Source: Cupriavidus taiwanensis LMG 19424
GTDB taxonomy: Bacteria; Pseudomonadota; Gammaproteobacteria; Burkholderiales; Burkholderiaceae
Direction of reading: 5' to 3'
Assembly (NCBI RefSeq): GCF_000069785.1
Contig: NC_010528.1
Span: 992,001 to 1,056,000 of the forward strand
DNA: 64,000 nt
In this document: one piece after another, positions 20,096 through 28,138 of the stretch
Layout: every line of letters begins with the position of its first letter
Numbering within the stretch: the stretch's first letter is position 1
Notes under the pieces: generated by a model
Told to the model about the DNA's origin: nothing
Databases searched by the model: none
What the model saw: only the letters and a program-made list of their open reading frames with translations
Translations under genes and position numbers: made by a program

Positions 20096-21502
20096 TTACT
20101 CGGTGCCGTGCGAGTTGGCCGCGGCGTTGCGCATGGCCTCTTCGCGCGACTGGATGCCGTTGTAGAACAGGTTCAGCGTCACCGCGACGATGGTGCCGAG
20201 CACGATGCCGCTGTGCGTGAACGGGTCGGTCCACTTGGGCAGGTACTGGAAGAACGTCGGCGCCAGCGTCGGGATCATGCCGAAGCCGATCGAGATGGCA
20301 ACGATGAACAGGTTGTGGCGGTTGCGGTTGAAATCGCACGAGCCCAGGATGCGGATGCCGGTCGCGGCCACCATGCCGAACATCACGATGCCGGCGCCGC
20401 CCAGCACGAACTGCGGCACCGAGGCCACCACGTGCGCCATCTTGGGAAACAGGCCGAAGGCGATCAGGATGATGCCGCCGGCCGCCGCCACATAGCGCGA
20501 ACGCACGCCGGTCACCGTGACCAGGCCCACGTTCTGCGAGAACGAGGTGTAAGGGAAGGTGTTGAAGATGCCGCCGATCACGGTGCCCAGGCCGTCGGCA
20601 CGCAGGCCGCGGGTCAGGTCCTCGTTGCTCAGCTTCTTGCCGGTGATGTCCGACAGCGCCAGGAACATGCCGGTCGACTCCACCAGCGTGATCAGCATGA
20701 CGATGCACATCGACAGGATCGCGGTCAGCTGGAAGGTCGGCATGCCGAAATGCAGCGGCGTGATGACGGCGACGAAGCTGGCCTCATCGAGGCCGTCGAA
20801 CGACACCTTGCCCAGGCCCATCGCCACCAGCGTGCCGATGATGATGCCGAGCAGCACCGCGCAGTTGGCGACCAGGCCGCGGCCATATTTGGTCAGCAGC
20901 AGGATGATGACCAGCGTCAGGCCGGCGATGCCGAGGTTGGCCAGGTCGCCATAGGCCAGGTTAGGCACTTCCTTGACGACGCCGTCGATGACGGCGCGCG
21001 TGGTGGGCTGGCCACCGGCCGACCAGTTGATGGCCACGCGCATCAGCGACACGCCGATCAGCGTGATCACGGTGCCGGTCACCACCGGCGGGAACAGTCC
21101 CAGCATGCGCCCCATCATCGGCGAGATCAGGATGCCGAAGATCCCTGACGCGATCACCGCGCCGTAGATGCCAAGCAGGCCGACGTTGGGGTCGGTGCCG
21201 ATGGCGATCATCGGCGCCACCGAGGCGAAGGTCACGCCCATCATCACCGGCAGGCGGATGCCGAACTTCCAGAAGCCGATCGCCTGGATCAGGGTGGCGA
21301 GGCCGGCGGCGAACAGGTCGGCGTTGATCAGGAACGCCAGCTGGTCCTTGGGCAGCTTGAGCGCGCCACCCACGATCAGTGGCACGGCAACCGTGCCGGC
21401 GTACATCACCAGAACGTGCTGCAACCCGAGCGCGAGCAGGCGCCCGGAAGGCAAACGCTCGTTGGTGAGGTCCGTCGGGACCGTGGTGCTTGCGGAATTC
21501 AT
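20096..21502 (-). CDS. NCS2 nucleobase:cation symporter (xanthine/urate permease)
   Basis: Inner-membrane purine importer of the nucleobase-ascorbate transporter family. 468 residues with about 12-14 hydrophobic segments. Family motifs: the start LLALGLQHVLVMYAGTVAVP, the substrate-site region FDGLDEASFVAVITPLHFG, the signature SQNVGLVTVTGVRSRYVAA, and ALIIGMIPTLAP-like FGMIPTLAPTFFQYLP. A GGAGAGGAGA ribosome site precedes the ATG at 21502. Its position between puuE and the GntR gene suggests urate or xanthine as substrate (UacT/XanQ type), but sequence reading does not separate these. Confidence 0.9.
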   Translation of the reverse strand: MNSASTTVPTDLTNERLPSGRLLALGLQHVLVMYAGTVAVPLIVGGALKLPKDQLAFLINADLFAAGLATLIQAIGFWKFGIRLPVMMGVTFASVAPMIAIGTDPNVGLLGIYGAVIASGIFGILISPMMGRMLGLFPPVVTGTVITLIGVSLMRVAINWSAGGQPTTRAVIDGVVKEVPNLAYGDLANLGIAGLTLVIILLLTKYGRGLVANCAVLLGIIIGTLVAMGLGKVSFDGLDEASFVAVITPLHFGMPTFQLTAILSMCIVMLITLVESTGMFLALSDITGKKLSNEDLTRGLRADGLGTVIGGIFNTFPYTSFSQNVGLVTVTGVRSRYVAAAGGIILIAFGLFPKMAHVVASVPQFVLGGAGIVMFGMVAATGIRILGSCDFNRNRHNLFIVAISIGFGMIPTLAPTFFQYLPKWTDPFTHSGIVLGTIVAVTLNLFYNGIQSREEAMRNAAANSHGTE

Positions 21503-21672
21503 TGGTGCGTCTCCTCTCCTTTGGTTTGATGGGAACGCCACGTCCGTGCCGGCAGTTTGGTCGGTGTTGTTATGGGCCCGCCGTCGCCGCGCTCTCGTTT
21601 GCACTGCCTGGGCGCGGTACTGACGACGGGCCTGCTGCCTTCTTCTTGCGGGGGCGTGACGGGAACACCGTG

Positions 21673-22440
21673 CTAGGTGGAGCGGCCCAGCACGCTGCGA
21701 AGATCGAAGCTGCCCGGTTCGTCCGGCTGCACGCGGTCGGCGCAGGCGCCAAGGTGGTGCGCCATGCGCGACTGGGCCAGTGCGGCATTGCCCTGTTCCA
21801 GGGCGTCGAGGATGTCTTCGTGCTCGTCGAACGAGCAGGCGTTGTTGCCCGGCGCTTCCACGCTGGCAATCATCAGCGTGGTGCGCGACACCAGTCGGCG
21901 CATCATGTTGACCAGCAGCGCATTGCCCGACAGTTCCGCCAGCGCGGTGTGGAATTCGGCCGACAGGCGGATCCACTTGGGACGGTCGTGCGTCAGGAAG
22001 GCCTGCCGCTCGTCGGCCACCATCTGGCGCAGCGGCGCGATCACGGCCTTGACGTCAGGCATGGCGGCCAGCTTTTCCAGCACCGCGCGCTCCAGCATCT
22101 GGCGCAGCTCGAACATGTCGTGCGCTTCGTCGGTGGATGGGCTGGCGATAAAGGCGCCGCGGTTGGGCTCGAGGTCGACCATGCCGTCGGCAGCCAGGTG
22201 CGACAGCACCTTGCGCACGGTGTGGCGCGCGGTGGCATAGATCTCGCAAAGCGAATGCTCGGTGAGCTTGGTGCGCGGCGGCAGCCGGTGCTCCATGATC
22301 GCGTCGTAGATCTCGTGGTACATGCGCTCCTCGACCGAGCCCTTGCGCGCGGGCTTGGCGGGCTTGCCCGGGATCTCGGTCAGGTCAGCGTCGGCCTTGG
22401 ATTCGGCGTTGGCGGCAATCAGCTTCAGGCTCTTGGACAT
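21673..22440 (-). CDS. GntR/FCD-family transcriptional regulator of purine degradation
   Basis: 255-residue DNA-binding regulator. Winged HTH of the GntR type at about residues 38-102 (YHEIYDAIMEHRLPPRTKL, CEIYATARHTVRKVLSHL, GMVDLEPNRGAFI), then an all-helical FCD ligand domain (about 110-235) with the metal/ligand motifs EFHTALAELSGN and EHEDILDALEQGN. Divergent from uraH-puuD across a region with paired ATTGT-N2-ACAAT-type sites, the form of operator used by FCD regulators, overlapping promoters on both strands. It most likely represses both directions until a purine catabolite binds; the ligand is unknown. Confidence 0.9.
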   Translation of the reverse strand: MSKSLKLIAANAESKADADLTEIPGKPAKPARKGSVEERMYHEIYDAIMEHRLPPRTKLTEHSLCEIYATARHTVRKVLSHLAADGMVDLEPNRGAFIASPSTDEAHDMFELRQMLERAVLEKLAAMPDVKAVIAPLRQMVADERQAFLTHDRPKWIRLSAEFHTALAELSGNALLVNMMRRLVSRTTLMIASVEAPGNNACSFDEHEDILDALEQGNAALAQSRMAHHLGACADRVQPDEPGSFDLRSVLGRST

Positions 22441-22503
22441 CGTGGCACCGGCAGGTCAGGCAGGGCACCGTAAATCCTGCTTATCAGGGTACGGTGATCC
22501 AAA

Positions 22504-22548
22504 AATTGTTGACAATTATTTGGTTACGGCCTCAATATTGTCAACAAA
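22504..22548. promoter_or_regulatory. Divergent promoter region with two GntR operators
   Basis: Site 1, AATTGTTGACAATT (22504-22517), and site 2, ATTGTCAACAAA (22537-22548), have centres 32 bp apart, about three DNA turns. Each contains a TTGACA. On the plus strand TTGACA (22509-22514) is 18 bp from CAATAT (22533-22538), towards uraH. On the minus strand TTGACA (22544-22539) is 18 bp from AATAAT (22520-22515), towards the gntR gene. Repressor on both sites would cover the -35 and -10 of both promoters. A weaker half-matching site TTTTCGACAA follows at 22560-22569. Confidence 0.7.
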
Positions 22549-22738
22549 ACCAACTCAGGTTTTCGACAACTCAGGGAAATCCCTGAATTGCCAACGGGGA
22601 AGTGCAGGCGCATTGTCGCCACGCACCAACCCAGCGCCGGGATGCGTTACCAGACGTACCGAGCGGGCACCATCCCACACATGGTGCTAGTGAAGGCAGC
22701 GGCGCCCCTCACAACCCAATCGCAAAAGGACAAATACG

Positions 22739-23092
22739 ATGGGACGCTTGACCACCCATGTTCTCGACACCGCTGCGGGCACGCCCGGGCAGGGCATGTC
22801 GATTACTCTCCATAAAATTGTCGACAATCGTCGCGAAACCCTGAAGACCGTGGTCACCAACCACGACGGCCGCTGCGACCAGCCCCTGCTGGAAGGCGCC
22901 GACCTCGCCGCGGGCGTGTACGAACTGGAATTCGCCGCCGGCGACTACTTCCGCGCCCAGGGCGTGAAGCTGCCCGAGCCGGCCTTCCTGGACGTGGTGC
23001 CGCTGCGCTTCGGCATTGCCGACGTCAACGCGCACTACCACGTGCCGCTCCTGGTTTCGCCCTGGTCGTACTCGACCTACCGCGGCAGCTGA
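22739..23092 (+). CDS. uraH: 5-hydroxyisourate hydrolase (transthyretin-like)
   Basis: Hydrolyses 5-hydroxyisourate, the product of urate oxidation, to OHCU, the UraD substrate. The 117 residues match the family at both ends: LTTHVLDTAAGTPGQGM with the active-site His and the C-terminal YSTYRGS. RVVTNHDGR-type motif appears as TVVTNHDGRCDQP. AAGGA stands eight bases before the ATG. puuD follows after 31 nt with the same orientation. The predicted transcript start near 22545 gives a leader of about 190 nt. A perfect repressor-type palindrome lies inside the coding region at 22817-22828. Confidence 0.96.
   Translation: MGRLTTHVLDTAAGTPGQGMSITLHKIVDNRRETLKTVVTNHDGRCDQPLLEGADLAAGVYELEFAAGDYFRAQGVKLPEPAFLDVVPLRFGIADVNAHYHVPLLVSPWSYSTYRGS
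22817..22828. promoter_or_regulatory. Perfect GntR-type operator inside uraH
   Basis: ATTGTCGACAAT is a perfect 12-bp palindrome, the same form as the two sites in the divergent promoter 280 bp upstream and a better dyad than site 2. It lies at codons 27-30 of uraH. A downstream site could act as a roadblock or allow looping. Confidence 0.5.
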
Positions 23093-23123
23093 CGCGGTGG
23101 CATAGGGAAACAGGAGACAAGAC

Positions 23124-24329
23124 ATGGAAGGCTATATCCTCGACTGGGCCAATATGCTGCTGCGGTGGGTGCATGTGATCACCGCCATCGCATGGATCGG
23201 CTCTTCGTTCTATTTCGTGTGGCTGGACAACAGCCTGACCAAGCCCACCGCGCCGGACCTGAAGGAGAAGGGTGTCGACGGCGAACTGTGGGCGGTGCAC
23301 GGCGGCGGCTTCTACAACCCGCAGAAGTACCTGACCGCGCCCAGGCAGCTGCCGGAGAACCTGCACTGGTTCTACTGGGAGTCGTATTCCACCTGGATGA
23401 GCGGCTTCGCGCTGCTGGTGGTGCTGTACCTGTTCAACGCCAGCACGTTCCTGATCGACAAGAATGTGTTCGACATGTCGCCTGGCGCGGCGGTCGGATT
23501 CGCGGTGTCGTACCTGCTGATCGGCTGGATCGTCTATGACAGCATCTGCCGCCTGTTCAACAAGAATGACCGCCTGGTCGGCATCCTGGTGGCGATCTAC
23601 ATCGCGGCCGCCGCCTACGTCGCCTGCCACATCTTCTCGGGCCGCGCGGCGTTCCTGCTGACCGGCGCGATGATCGCGACGATCATGAGCGCGAACGTGC
23701 TGGCGTGGATCATTCCGGGCCAGCGCAAGGTGGTGGCGGCACTGAAGGCCGGCCAGCCGGTGGACCCGATCCACGGCAAGCGCGGCAAGCAGCGCAGCGT
23801 GCACAACACCTACTTCACGCTGCCGGTGCTGTTCGCGATGCTGTCGAACCACTACAGCATGACCTACGCCCACAAGTACAACTGGGTGGTGCTGATCCTG
23901 ATCATGCTGTCGGGCGTGCTGATCCGCCAGTTCTTCATCCTGAAGCACAAGGGCAAGATCAACGTGCTGTGGCCTGCCGCCGGCGTCGCCGCGCTGGGCG
24001 TTGTCGCCGTGATGATCGCGCCGCAGCCGCGTCCGGCCGTGGCCAAGGCCGATGGCGAGGCCGCCGCGACGGTCAGCTTCGCCAAGGTGCAGGAAGTGAT
24101 GAACGCGCGCTGCGTGCAGTGCCACGCCGAGCAGCCAAAGATGATGCCGACCGCGGCCAAGGGCATCAAGCTCGAGACGCCCGAGGACATCAAGGCCCAC
24201 GCCCAGCTGATCTACCAGCAGGCGGTGCAGCAGAAGGCGATGCCGCTGGGCAACGTGACGCAGATTACCGACGACGAACGCGCGCTGCTGGGGCAGTGGT
24301 TCGAAGGCGGTGCCAAGACCACCAACTGA
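23124..24329 (+). CDS. puuD: Membrane-bound urate hydroxylase PuuD with C-terminal cytochrome c
   Basis: Oxidises urate to 5-hydroxyisourate; a membrane enzyme coupled to the respiratory chain rather than a soluble uricase. 401 residues: about eight membrane segments in the first 300 residues (ANMLLRWVHVITAIAWIGSS, YLLIGWIVYDSICRLF, LPVLFAMLSNHYSMTYAH), then a periplasmic cytochrome c domain with haem motif CVQCH (residues 330-334) and probable axial Met near 373 (KAMPLGNV). AGGAGA precedes the ATG. It ends the uraH-puuD operon; a 10-bp hairpin and then a true terminator follow. Confidence 0.95.
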   Translation: MEGYILDWANMLLRWVHVITAIAWIGSSFYFVWLDNSLTKPTAPDLKEKGVDGELWAVHGGGFYNPQKYLTAPRQLPENLHWFYWESYSTWMSGFALLVVLYLFNASTFLIDKNVFDMSPGAAVGFAVSYLLIGWIVYDSICRLFNKNDRLVGILVAIYIAAAAYVACHIFSGRAAFLLTGAMIATIMSANVLAWIIPGQRKVVAALKAGQPVDPIHGKRGKQRSVHNTYFTLPVLFAMLSNHYSMTYAHKYNWVVLILIMLSGVLIRQFFILKHKGKINVLWPAAGVAALGVVAVMIAPQPRPAVAKADGEAAATVSFAKVQEVMNARCVQCHAEQPKMMPTAAKGIKLETPEDIKAHAQLIYQQAVQQKAMPLGNVTQITDDERALLGQWFEGGAKTTN

Positions 24330-24353
24330 GGGTGGCCTGAGCTGAAAGCATCA

Positions 24354-24378
24354 GGGCCGGCTCTTCCCGAGCCGGCCC
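24354..24378 (+). repeat. Perfect 10-bp hairpin after puuD
   Basis: GGGCCGGCTC-TTCCC-GAGCCGGCCC, 25 nt after the puuD stop. It has no T run, so it may protect the mRNA 3' end or help Rho-dependent termination rather than terminate by itself. Confidence 0.5.
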
Positions 24379-24458
24379 GCGACATCCGAGCATCGGTGAT
24401 CGACGGTCCGGAGGGCTGAGCAGTTGGCAGCCGTCAGTACCGGACCGGCGAGGGTTTG

Positions 24459-24485
24459 AACGGGGCCTTGTGCCCCGTTTTTTTT
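24459..24485 (+). terminator. Rho-independent terminator of uraH-puuD
   Basis: AACGGGGC-CTTGT-GCCCCGTT followed by a run of T; 8-bp stem. It also lies at the end of the opposing gene at 24496-25071, where the A-rich side is short. Confidence 0.85.
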
Positions 24486-24495
24486 GCCTGGCGCC

Positions 24496-25071
24496 TTATC
24501 CGCCGATGTTCAGCAGCGCCAGCACACCCAGCACCAGGAAGATCCCCGCCGCAATCTTGTGCACCAGGCCGATCGGCATCTTGTTGGCGAACCGGTCGCC
24601 CAGCAATACGGCCGGTGCATTGGCGATCATCATGCCGAAGGTGGTACCCATGACCACCGCCAGCACCGCATCGCTGAAGCGCGCCGCCAGCGCCACCGTG
24701 GCAATCTGGGTCTTGTCGCCCATTTCGGCAAAGAAAAAGGCAACGAGCGTGGTGCCGAGGATGCCGATGAAGCCCTTGACCGGTTTGGCCTGCTCGGCGT
24801 CGTCGAACTTGTCCGGGATCAGCATCCATGCGGCCATGGCGATAAAGCCGAGTCCGAGGATCCAGCGCAGCAGGCTTTCGCCAACCACGTGCGTAATCCA
24901 GCCGCCGAGCGCGCCCGCAAAGCCGTGGTTGAACAGGGTGGCGATCAGAATGCCGAGGATGATGGGCGCCGGCTTGCGGTAGCGCGCGGCCAGCACCAGC
25001 GACAGCAATTGCGTCTTGTCGCCCATTTCTGCGAGGGCGACGATGCCTGTGGAGACGAGGAAGGCTTCCAT
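24496..25071 (-). CDS. GDT1/UPF0016 family membrane protein, probable Mn2+ exporter
   Basis: Inner-membrane cation transporter of the GDT1/TMEM165 family; bacterial members (MneA, Mnx) export manganese. The 191-residue protein has six hydrophobic segments and both copies of the family signature ExGDKTQ: ALAEMGDKTQLLSL and FFAEMGDKTQIATV. The ATG at 25071 (MEAFLVSTGIVALAEMGDK) is chosen because the family begins just before the first motif; the longer open frame runs through the riboswitch. Regulation by Mn2+ is predicted from the yybP-ykoY element in its leader. Confidence 0.92.
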   Translation of the reverse strand: MEAFLVSTGIVALAEMGDKTQLLSLVLAARYRKPAPIILGILIATLFNHGFAGALGGWITHVVGESLLRWILGLGFIAMAAWMLIPDKFDDAEQAKPVKGFIGILGTTLVAFFFAEMGDKTQIATVALAARFSDAVLAVVMGTTFGMMIANAPAVLLGDRFANKMPIGLVHKIAAGIFLVLGVLALLNIGG

Positions 25072-25161
25072 ATTGGTCTTGTGGGGTAACCGGGCCGCAA
25101 TGCATCGCGAGATGCCAATGACGCAACCCTTTCCCGGCCCGGCCAGAAAGGGATGGTCATC

Positions 25162-25319
25162 GGTCTCGCCAGGCATGGACGCTGCCTGGGCCGGTGTGGC
25201 CAGGCGGATCCGAAGCTGCGCACGCCATAACCGCAAGCGGTCAAGTCTGTTGACGTACGCCCCTGTCCCCCGTAGTCCGCATTGCGCGGCGCGGTGGGAG
25301 CAGGGCGGCTACTCCCCAA
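25162..25319 (-). ncRNA. yybP-ykoY manganese riboswitch
   Basis: The minus-strand leader of the GDT1-family gene begins TTGGGGAGTAGCCGCC, contains GTCAACAGACTTG and a long GC-rich arm, and ends CCTGGCGAGACC. These are the conserved landmarks of the yybP-ykoY class, known to bind Mn2+ and to precede mntP/alx/UPF0016 genes. A TATAAT element ends 12 bp before the first base, so the aptamer starts almost at the transcript start. About 90 nt separate it from the ATG and would hold the expression platform; no clear intrinsic terminator was seen there, so control of translation is more likely. Confidence 0.85.
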
Positions 25320-25331
25320 TGGAAGCGGCGA

Positions 25332-25360
25332 TTATAACCGCCGCGGCGGTGGATCGTCCA
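25332..25360 (-). promoter_or_regulatory. Promoter of the riboswitch-gene transcript
   Basis: Minus strand: TGGACG (25360-25355), 17 bp, TATAAT (25337-25332). The perfect -10 places the start near 25325, just before the riboswitch. Confidence 0.6.
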
Positions 25361-25385
25361 CCACCGCCAGCGGCCTGCCAGCCGG

Positions 25386-26549
25386 TCAGGCCGGCACCGG
25401 CGCGTTCTCGCTGGTCTGGCGGCCGCGGAAATCGGTCCAGCACAGCGCCTTGAAGTCATAGAGCTTGCAGCGGCGCGCCGTGTCGAAATACCAGCGCCAG
25501 GAGAAGTTCTCGATGATGATACGGCCCGGCAGCGCGTGCTCCAGCAGCGCCTGCGCGCGCTTGAGGCGGTACAGCGGCACGCTCATGTCGACGTGGTGCG
25601 CGGTGTGTTCCATGATGTGGTGCAGCGCCGTGCCGATGCCATGGCGGAAGCGCAGGTGCACCGTGGTCGAGACGAACGGCTGGGCCCTGGCCCACATCGC
25701 CTTGGTGTCGTACCAGGCGACACTGGTGTGGGTATGGTGCACATACAGTACGAAGCCCACGGTGACGTTCCACACCAGGAAGGGCAGCACGAAGCCGGCG
25801 CCGACCAGCATCCACACCGACTGCTGCGTGGCCAGCGCCAGCCCGGCCAGCGCGCCGATCCAGGCCAGCCCGAACACCGCCACCAGCACGCAGTCGCCGG
25901 TGAAGACCGGGCGGCGCGTGGCCATCTGGCGCTTGCTGGGGAAGAACAGCTTGCACCACCAGATCTCGACCAGGTAATACAGGCCCGGACCGAAGCCGGT
26001 GCGGTAGATGCGCTCCATCACCCGGCGCCAGCGCGGCAGCGCGTTGAATTCCTCGAGCGAATACGGCGCCCAGACGAAGTCGAAGCCCTTCAGGTTGGTG
26101 TAGCCGTGGTGGACCACGTTATGGCCGACTTCCCACAGGCTGTACGGCGTCAGCGACGGCAGGAAGGTCAGCCGGCCCAGCCACTTGTTGAGCCCGCGGC
26201 GCGGAGTCAGGCTCTGGTGGCAGGCATCGTGGCCGATGATAAACAGGCGCGCGATCACCAGACCCGCCAGCACGCCCAGCGCCAGCTTGGCGGCCCAGTG
26301 CGGCGCCAGCACCACGCCGGCCAGCACGGCGCCGAACAGCAGGTAATCGAAGGCGAACAGCATCAGTGCGCGCGGCGTGCTGCGCTGGCCCAGCGGGATC
26401 AGCCAGCCGCGGATGATCTTGCGCGACGGCAGCGGCGCGTCCGGTGCGATCGGTTCCGGCAGCGGGGCCTGATGCGGTGCCTGGGGGCGCGCGCGGGCAT
26501 GCGCGGCGGCAGGCTCGGCGGGGGAATCTGCGGTGTGGTAAGCGGTCAT
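25386..26549 (-). CDS. Membrane fatty acid desaturase family protein
   Basis: Di-iron membrane desaturase that would introduce a double bond into acyl chains of lipids. 387 residues with about four membrane segments and three His boxes: HDACH (about 112), HNVVHH (about 148) and HTAHHVD near residue 313. It also carries YVHHTHTSVAW. The N-terminal 45 residues are Ala/Pro-rich and probably disordered. The substrate position cannot be told. A perfect 16-bp palindrome lies about 100 bp upstream and may be the operator of a regulator such as a TetR-type protein; no regulator gene is adjacent. Confidence 0.88.
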   Translation of the reverse strand: MTAYHTADSPAEPAAAHARARPQAPHQAPLPEPIAPDAPLPSRKIIRGWLIPLGQRSTPRALMLFAFDYLLFGAVLAGVVLAPHWAAKLALGVLAGLVIARLFIIGHDACHQSLTPRRGLNKWLGRLTFLPSLTPYSLWEVGHNVVHHGYTNLKGFDFVWAPYSLEEFNALPRWRRVMERIYRTGFGPGLYYLVEIWWCKLFFPSKRQMATRRPVFTGDCVLVAVFGLAWIGALAGLALATQQSVWMLVGAGFVLPFLVWNVTVGFVLYVHHTHTSVAWYDTKAMWARAQPFVSTTVHLRFRHGIGTALHHIMEHTAHHVDMSVPLYRLKRAQALLEHALPGRIIIENFSWRWYFDTARRCKLYDFKALCWTDFRGRQTSENAPVPA

Positions 26550-26646
26550 GCAGAACCTTCTGATTGCGGTCGATGGGTATGGGTGCGCGGCAAGACAGGA
26601 CGGCCGCGGCGGAACCGCAAGGTTAGAAGGCTTTGTCGAGGACAGT

Positions 26647-26662
26647 CTTGACGGTCGTCAAG
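26647..26662. promoter_or_regulatory. Perfect 16-bp palindrome upstream of the desaturase
   Basis: CTTGACG-GT-CGTCAAG, about 100 bp upstream of the desaturase start in the 190-bp gap to guaD. The form TTGAC-N4-GTCAA suits a TetR-type dimer. It contains TTGACG on both strands, so it may also overlap a -35. Confidence 0.4.
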
Positions 26663-26739
26663 CCAGTGGGACGGCGGAAGCGGTAAAGGGCGGGCCCGCC
26701 GCGGGCGCGGCGGGCCACGGGATGCCGCGGTGTGGCGGA

Positions 26740-28062
26740 TCAGGCAGCCGGGATGTTCGCGGCCTCGCCCATCACGTAGACGCGGTCGATCACGCGGTCG
26801 TCGCCCAGCATGGCGAAGGCGAACAGTTCCTCTTCCAGCGTTTCCGAGCGGTTGCTGCGCCGTGCGATCAGCGGCGTGGCCTTGGGGTCCAGCACGATGA
26901 AATCGGCCTCGCAGCCCTCGCTGAAGCTGCCGACGCGGCCGGTCCAGCCCAGCGCCTCGGCGGCGGCGCGGGTGGCCAGGTAGAACATGCGCAGCGCGGT
27001 CAGGTAGTAGCCGCCCATGCGCGCCACCTTGTGCGCGGCGTTCATGGTGCGGAACATCGAGAACGAGGTGCCGCCGCCCACGTCGGTGGCCAGCGTCACG
27101 TTCAGGCGGTTGGCATCGGACTGGTGGAAGTCATAGAAGCCGCTGCCGAGGAACAGGTTCGAGGTGGGGCAGTGCGCCACCGCGGCGCCGCTGTCGGCCA
27201 GGCGGCGGCGGTCGTCCTGGTCCAGGTAGATGGCGTGGCCGTACATCGCGCCGGGACGGAGCAGGCCATAGCGGTCGTAGACATCCAGGTAGCTGCGCGC
27301 GTCCGGGAACAGCTCGGCCACCCATTTGACCTCGTCGCGGTTCTCGGCCACGTGGGTCTGGATAAAGGCGTCCGGGTAGGCGCGCGCCAGTTCGCCGCAG
27401 GCGGCCAGCTGCGCCTCGGTCGAGGTCGGCGCGAAGCGCGGCGTGATGGCGTACGACAGGCGGCCCTTGTTATGCCAGCGCGACAGCAGGTCGGCCGAAT
27501 CCCGGGCGCCGCTTTCGGCGGTGTCGCGCAGGAATTCGGGGCAGTTGCGGTCCATCATCACCTTGCCGGTGATCATGCGCAGGTTGCGCGCCTCGCTTTC
27601 GGCAAAGAGGGCGTCGGCCGAGGCCTTGTGCACCGTGCTCCAGACCACCGCGCTGGTGGTGCCGTTGCGCAGCAGTTCCTCGGTGAAGAAGCCGGCCACG
27701 CCGCGCGCGTAGTCGGGGTCGGCGAAGCGACGCTCTTCGGGGAAGGTGTAGGTGTCGAGCCAGTGCAGCAGCCCCGGCGACGGCGACGCGATCATGTCGG
27801 TCTGCGGGAAGTGCACGTGGGTGTCGATAAAGCCGGGCACGATCAGCTTGCCGCGATGGTCGATGACCTCCGCGCCGGCCGGGATGCGCGCGGCCAGCTG
27901 GCTGTAGTCGCCGGCGGCGGCGATGCGCCCGTCGGTGACGATCAGCACCCCGTCGTCCCAATACTGATACGCGTCCTCATGGAATTGCGGGTCGCGCAGG
28001 AAATGCAGCACGCGGCCGCGGATGGCGCGGGTACGGGAGTCAGTGGTGGGGTGGCTCGTCAT
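26740..28062 (-). CDS. guaD: Guanine deaminase
   Basis: Zinc amidohydrolase converting guanine to xanthine. 440 residues with the amidohydrolase core: the metal motif FIDTHVHFPQTDMIASPSPG (about residue 80), HKASADALFAESEARNLR, FIQTHVAENRDEVKWV (metal His), HAIYLDQDDRRRLADSGAAVAHCPTSN in parts (AVAHCPTSNLFLGSG), and ATDVGGGTSFSMFRTM (catalytic Asp). It lies 76 nt downstream of the deaminase gene at 28139 and probably in the same transcript. Its product, xanthine, is the substrate of XdhABC encoded upstream in the cluster. Confidence 0.94.
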   Translation of the reverse strand: MTSHPTTDSRTRAIRGRVLHFLRDPQFHEDAYQYWDDGVLIVTDGRIAAAGDYSQLAARIPAGAEVIDHRGKLIVPGFIDTHVHFPQTDMIASPSPGLLHWLDTYTFPEERRFADPDYARGVAGFFTEELLRNGTTSAVVWSTVHKASADALFAESEARNLRMITGKVMMDRNCPEFLRDTAESGARDSADLLSRWHNKGRLSYAITPRFAPTSTEAQLAACGELARAYPDAFIQTHVAENRDEVKWVAELFPDARSYLDVYDRYGLLRPGAMYGHAIYLDQDDRRRLADSGAAVAHCPTSNLFLGSGFYDFHQSDANRLNVTLATDVGGGTSFSMFRTMNAAHKVARMGGYYLTALRMFYLATRAAAEALGWTGRVGSFSEGCEADFIVLDPKATPLIARRSNRSETLEEELFAFAMLGDDRVIDRVYVMGEAANIPAA

Positions 28063-28138
28063 GGCTTGTCTCTCGTGGCCGGCCCGCGCGGCACCGCATG
28101 GTGCAAGCGGCAGGCCGGTCTATTGGCATGCGCCGGGC

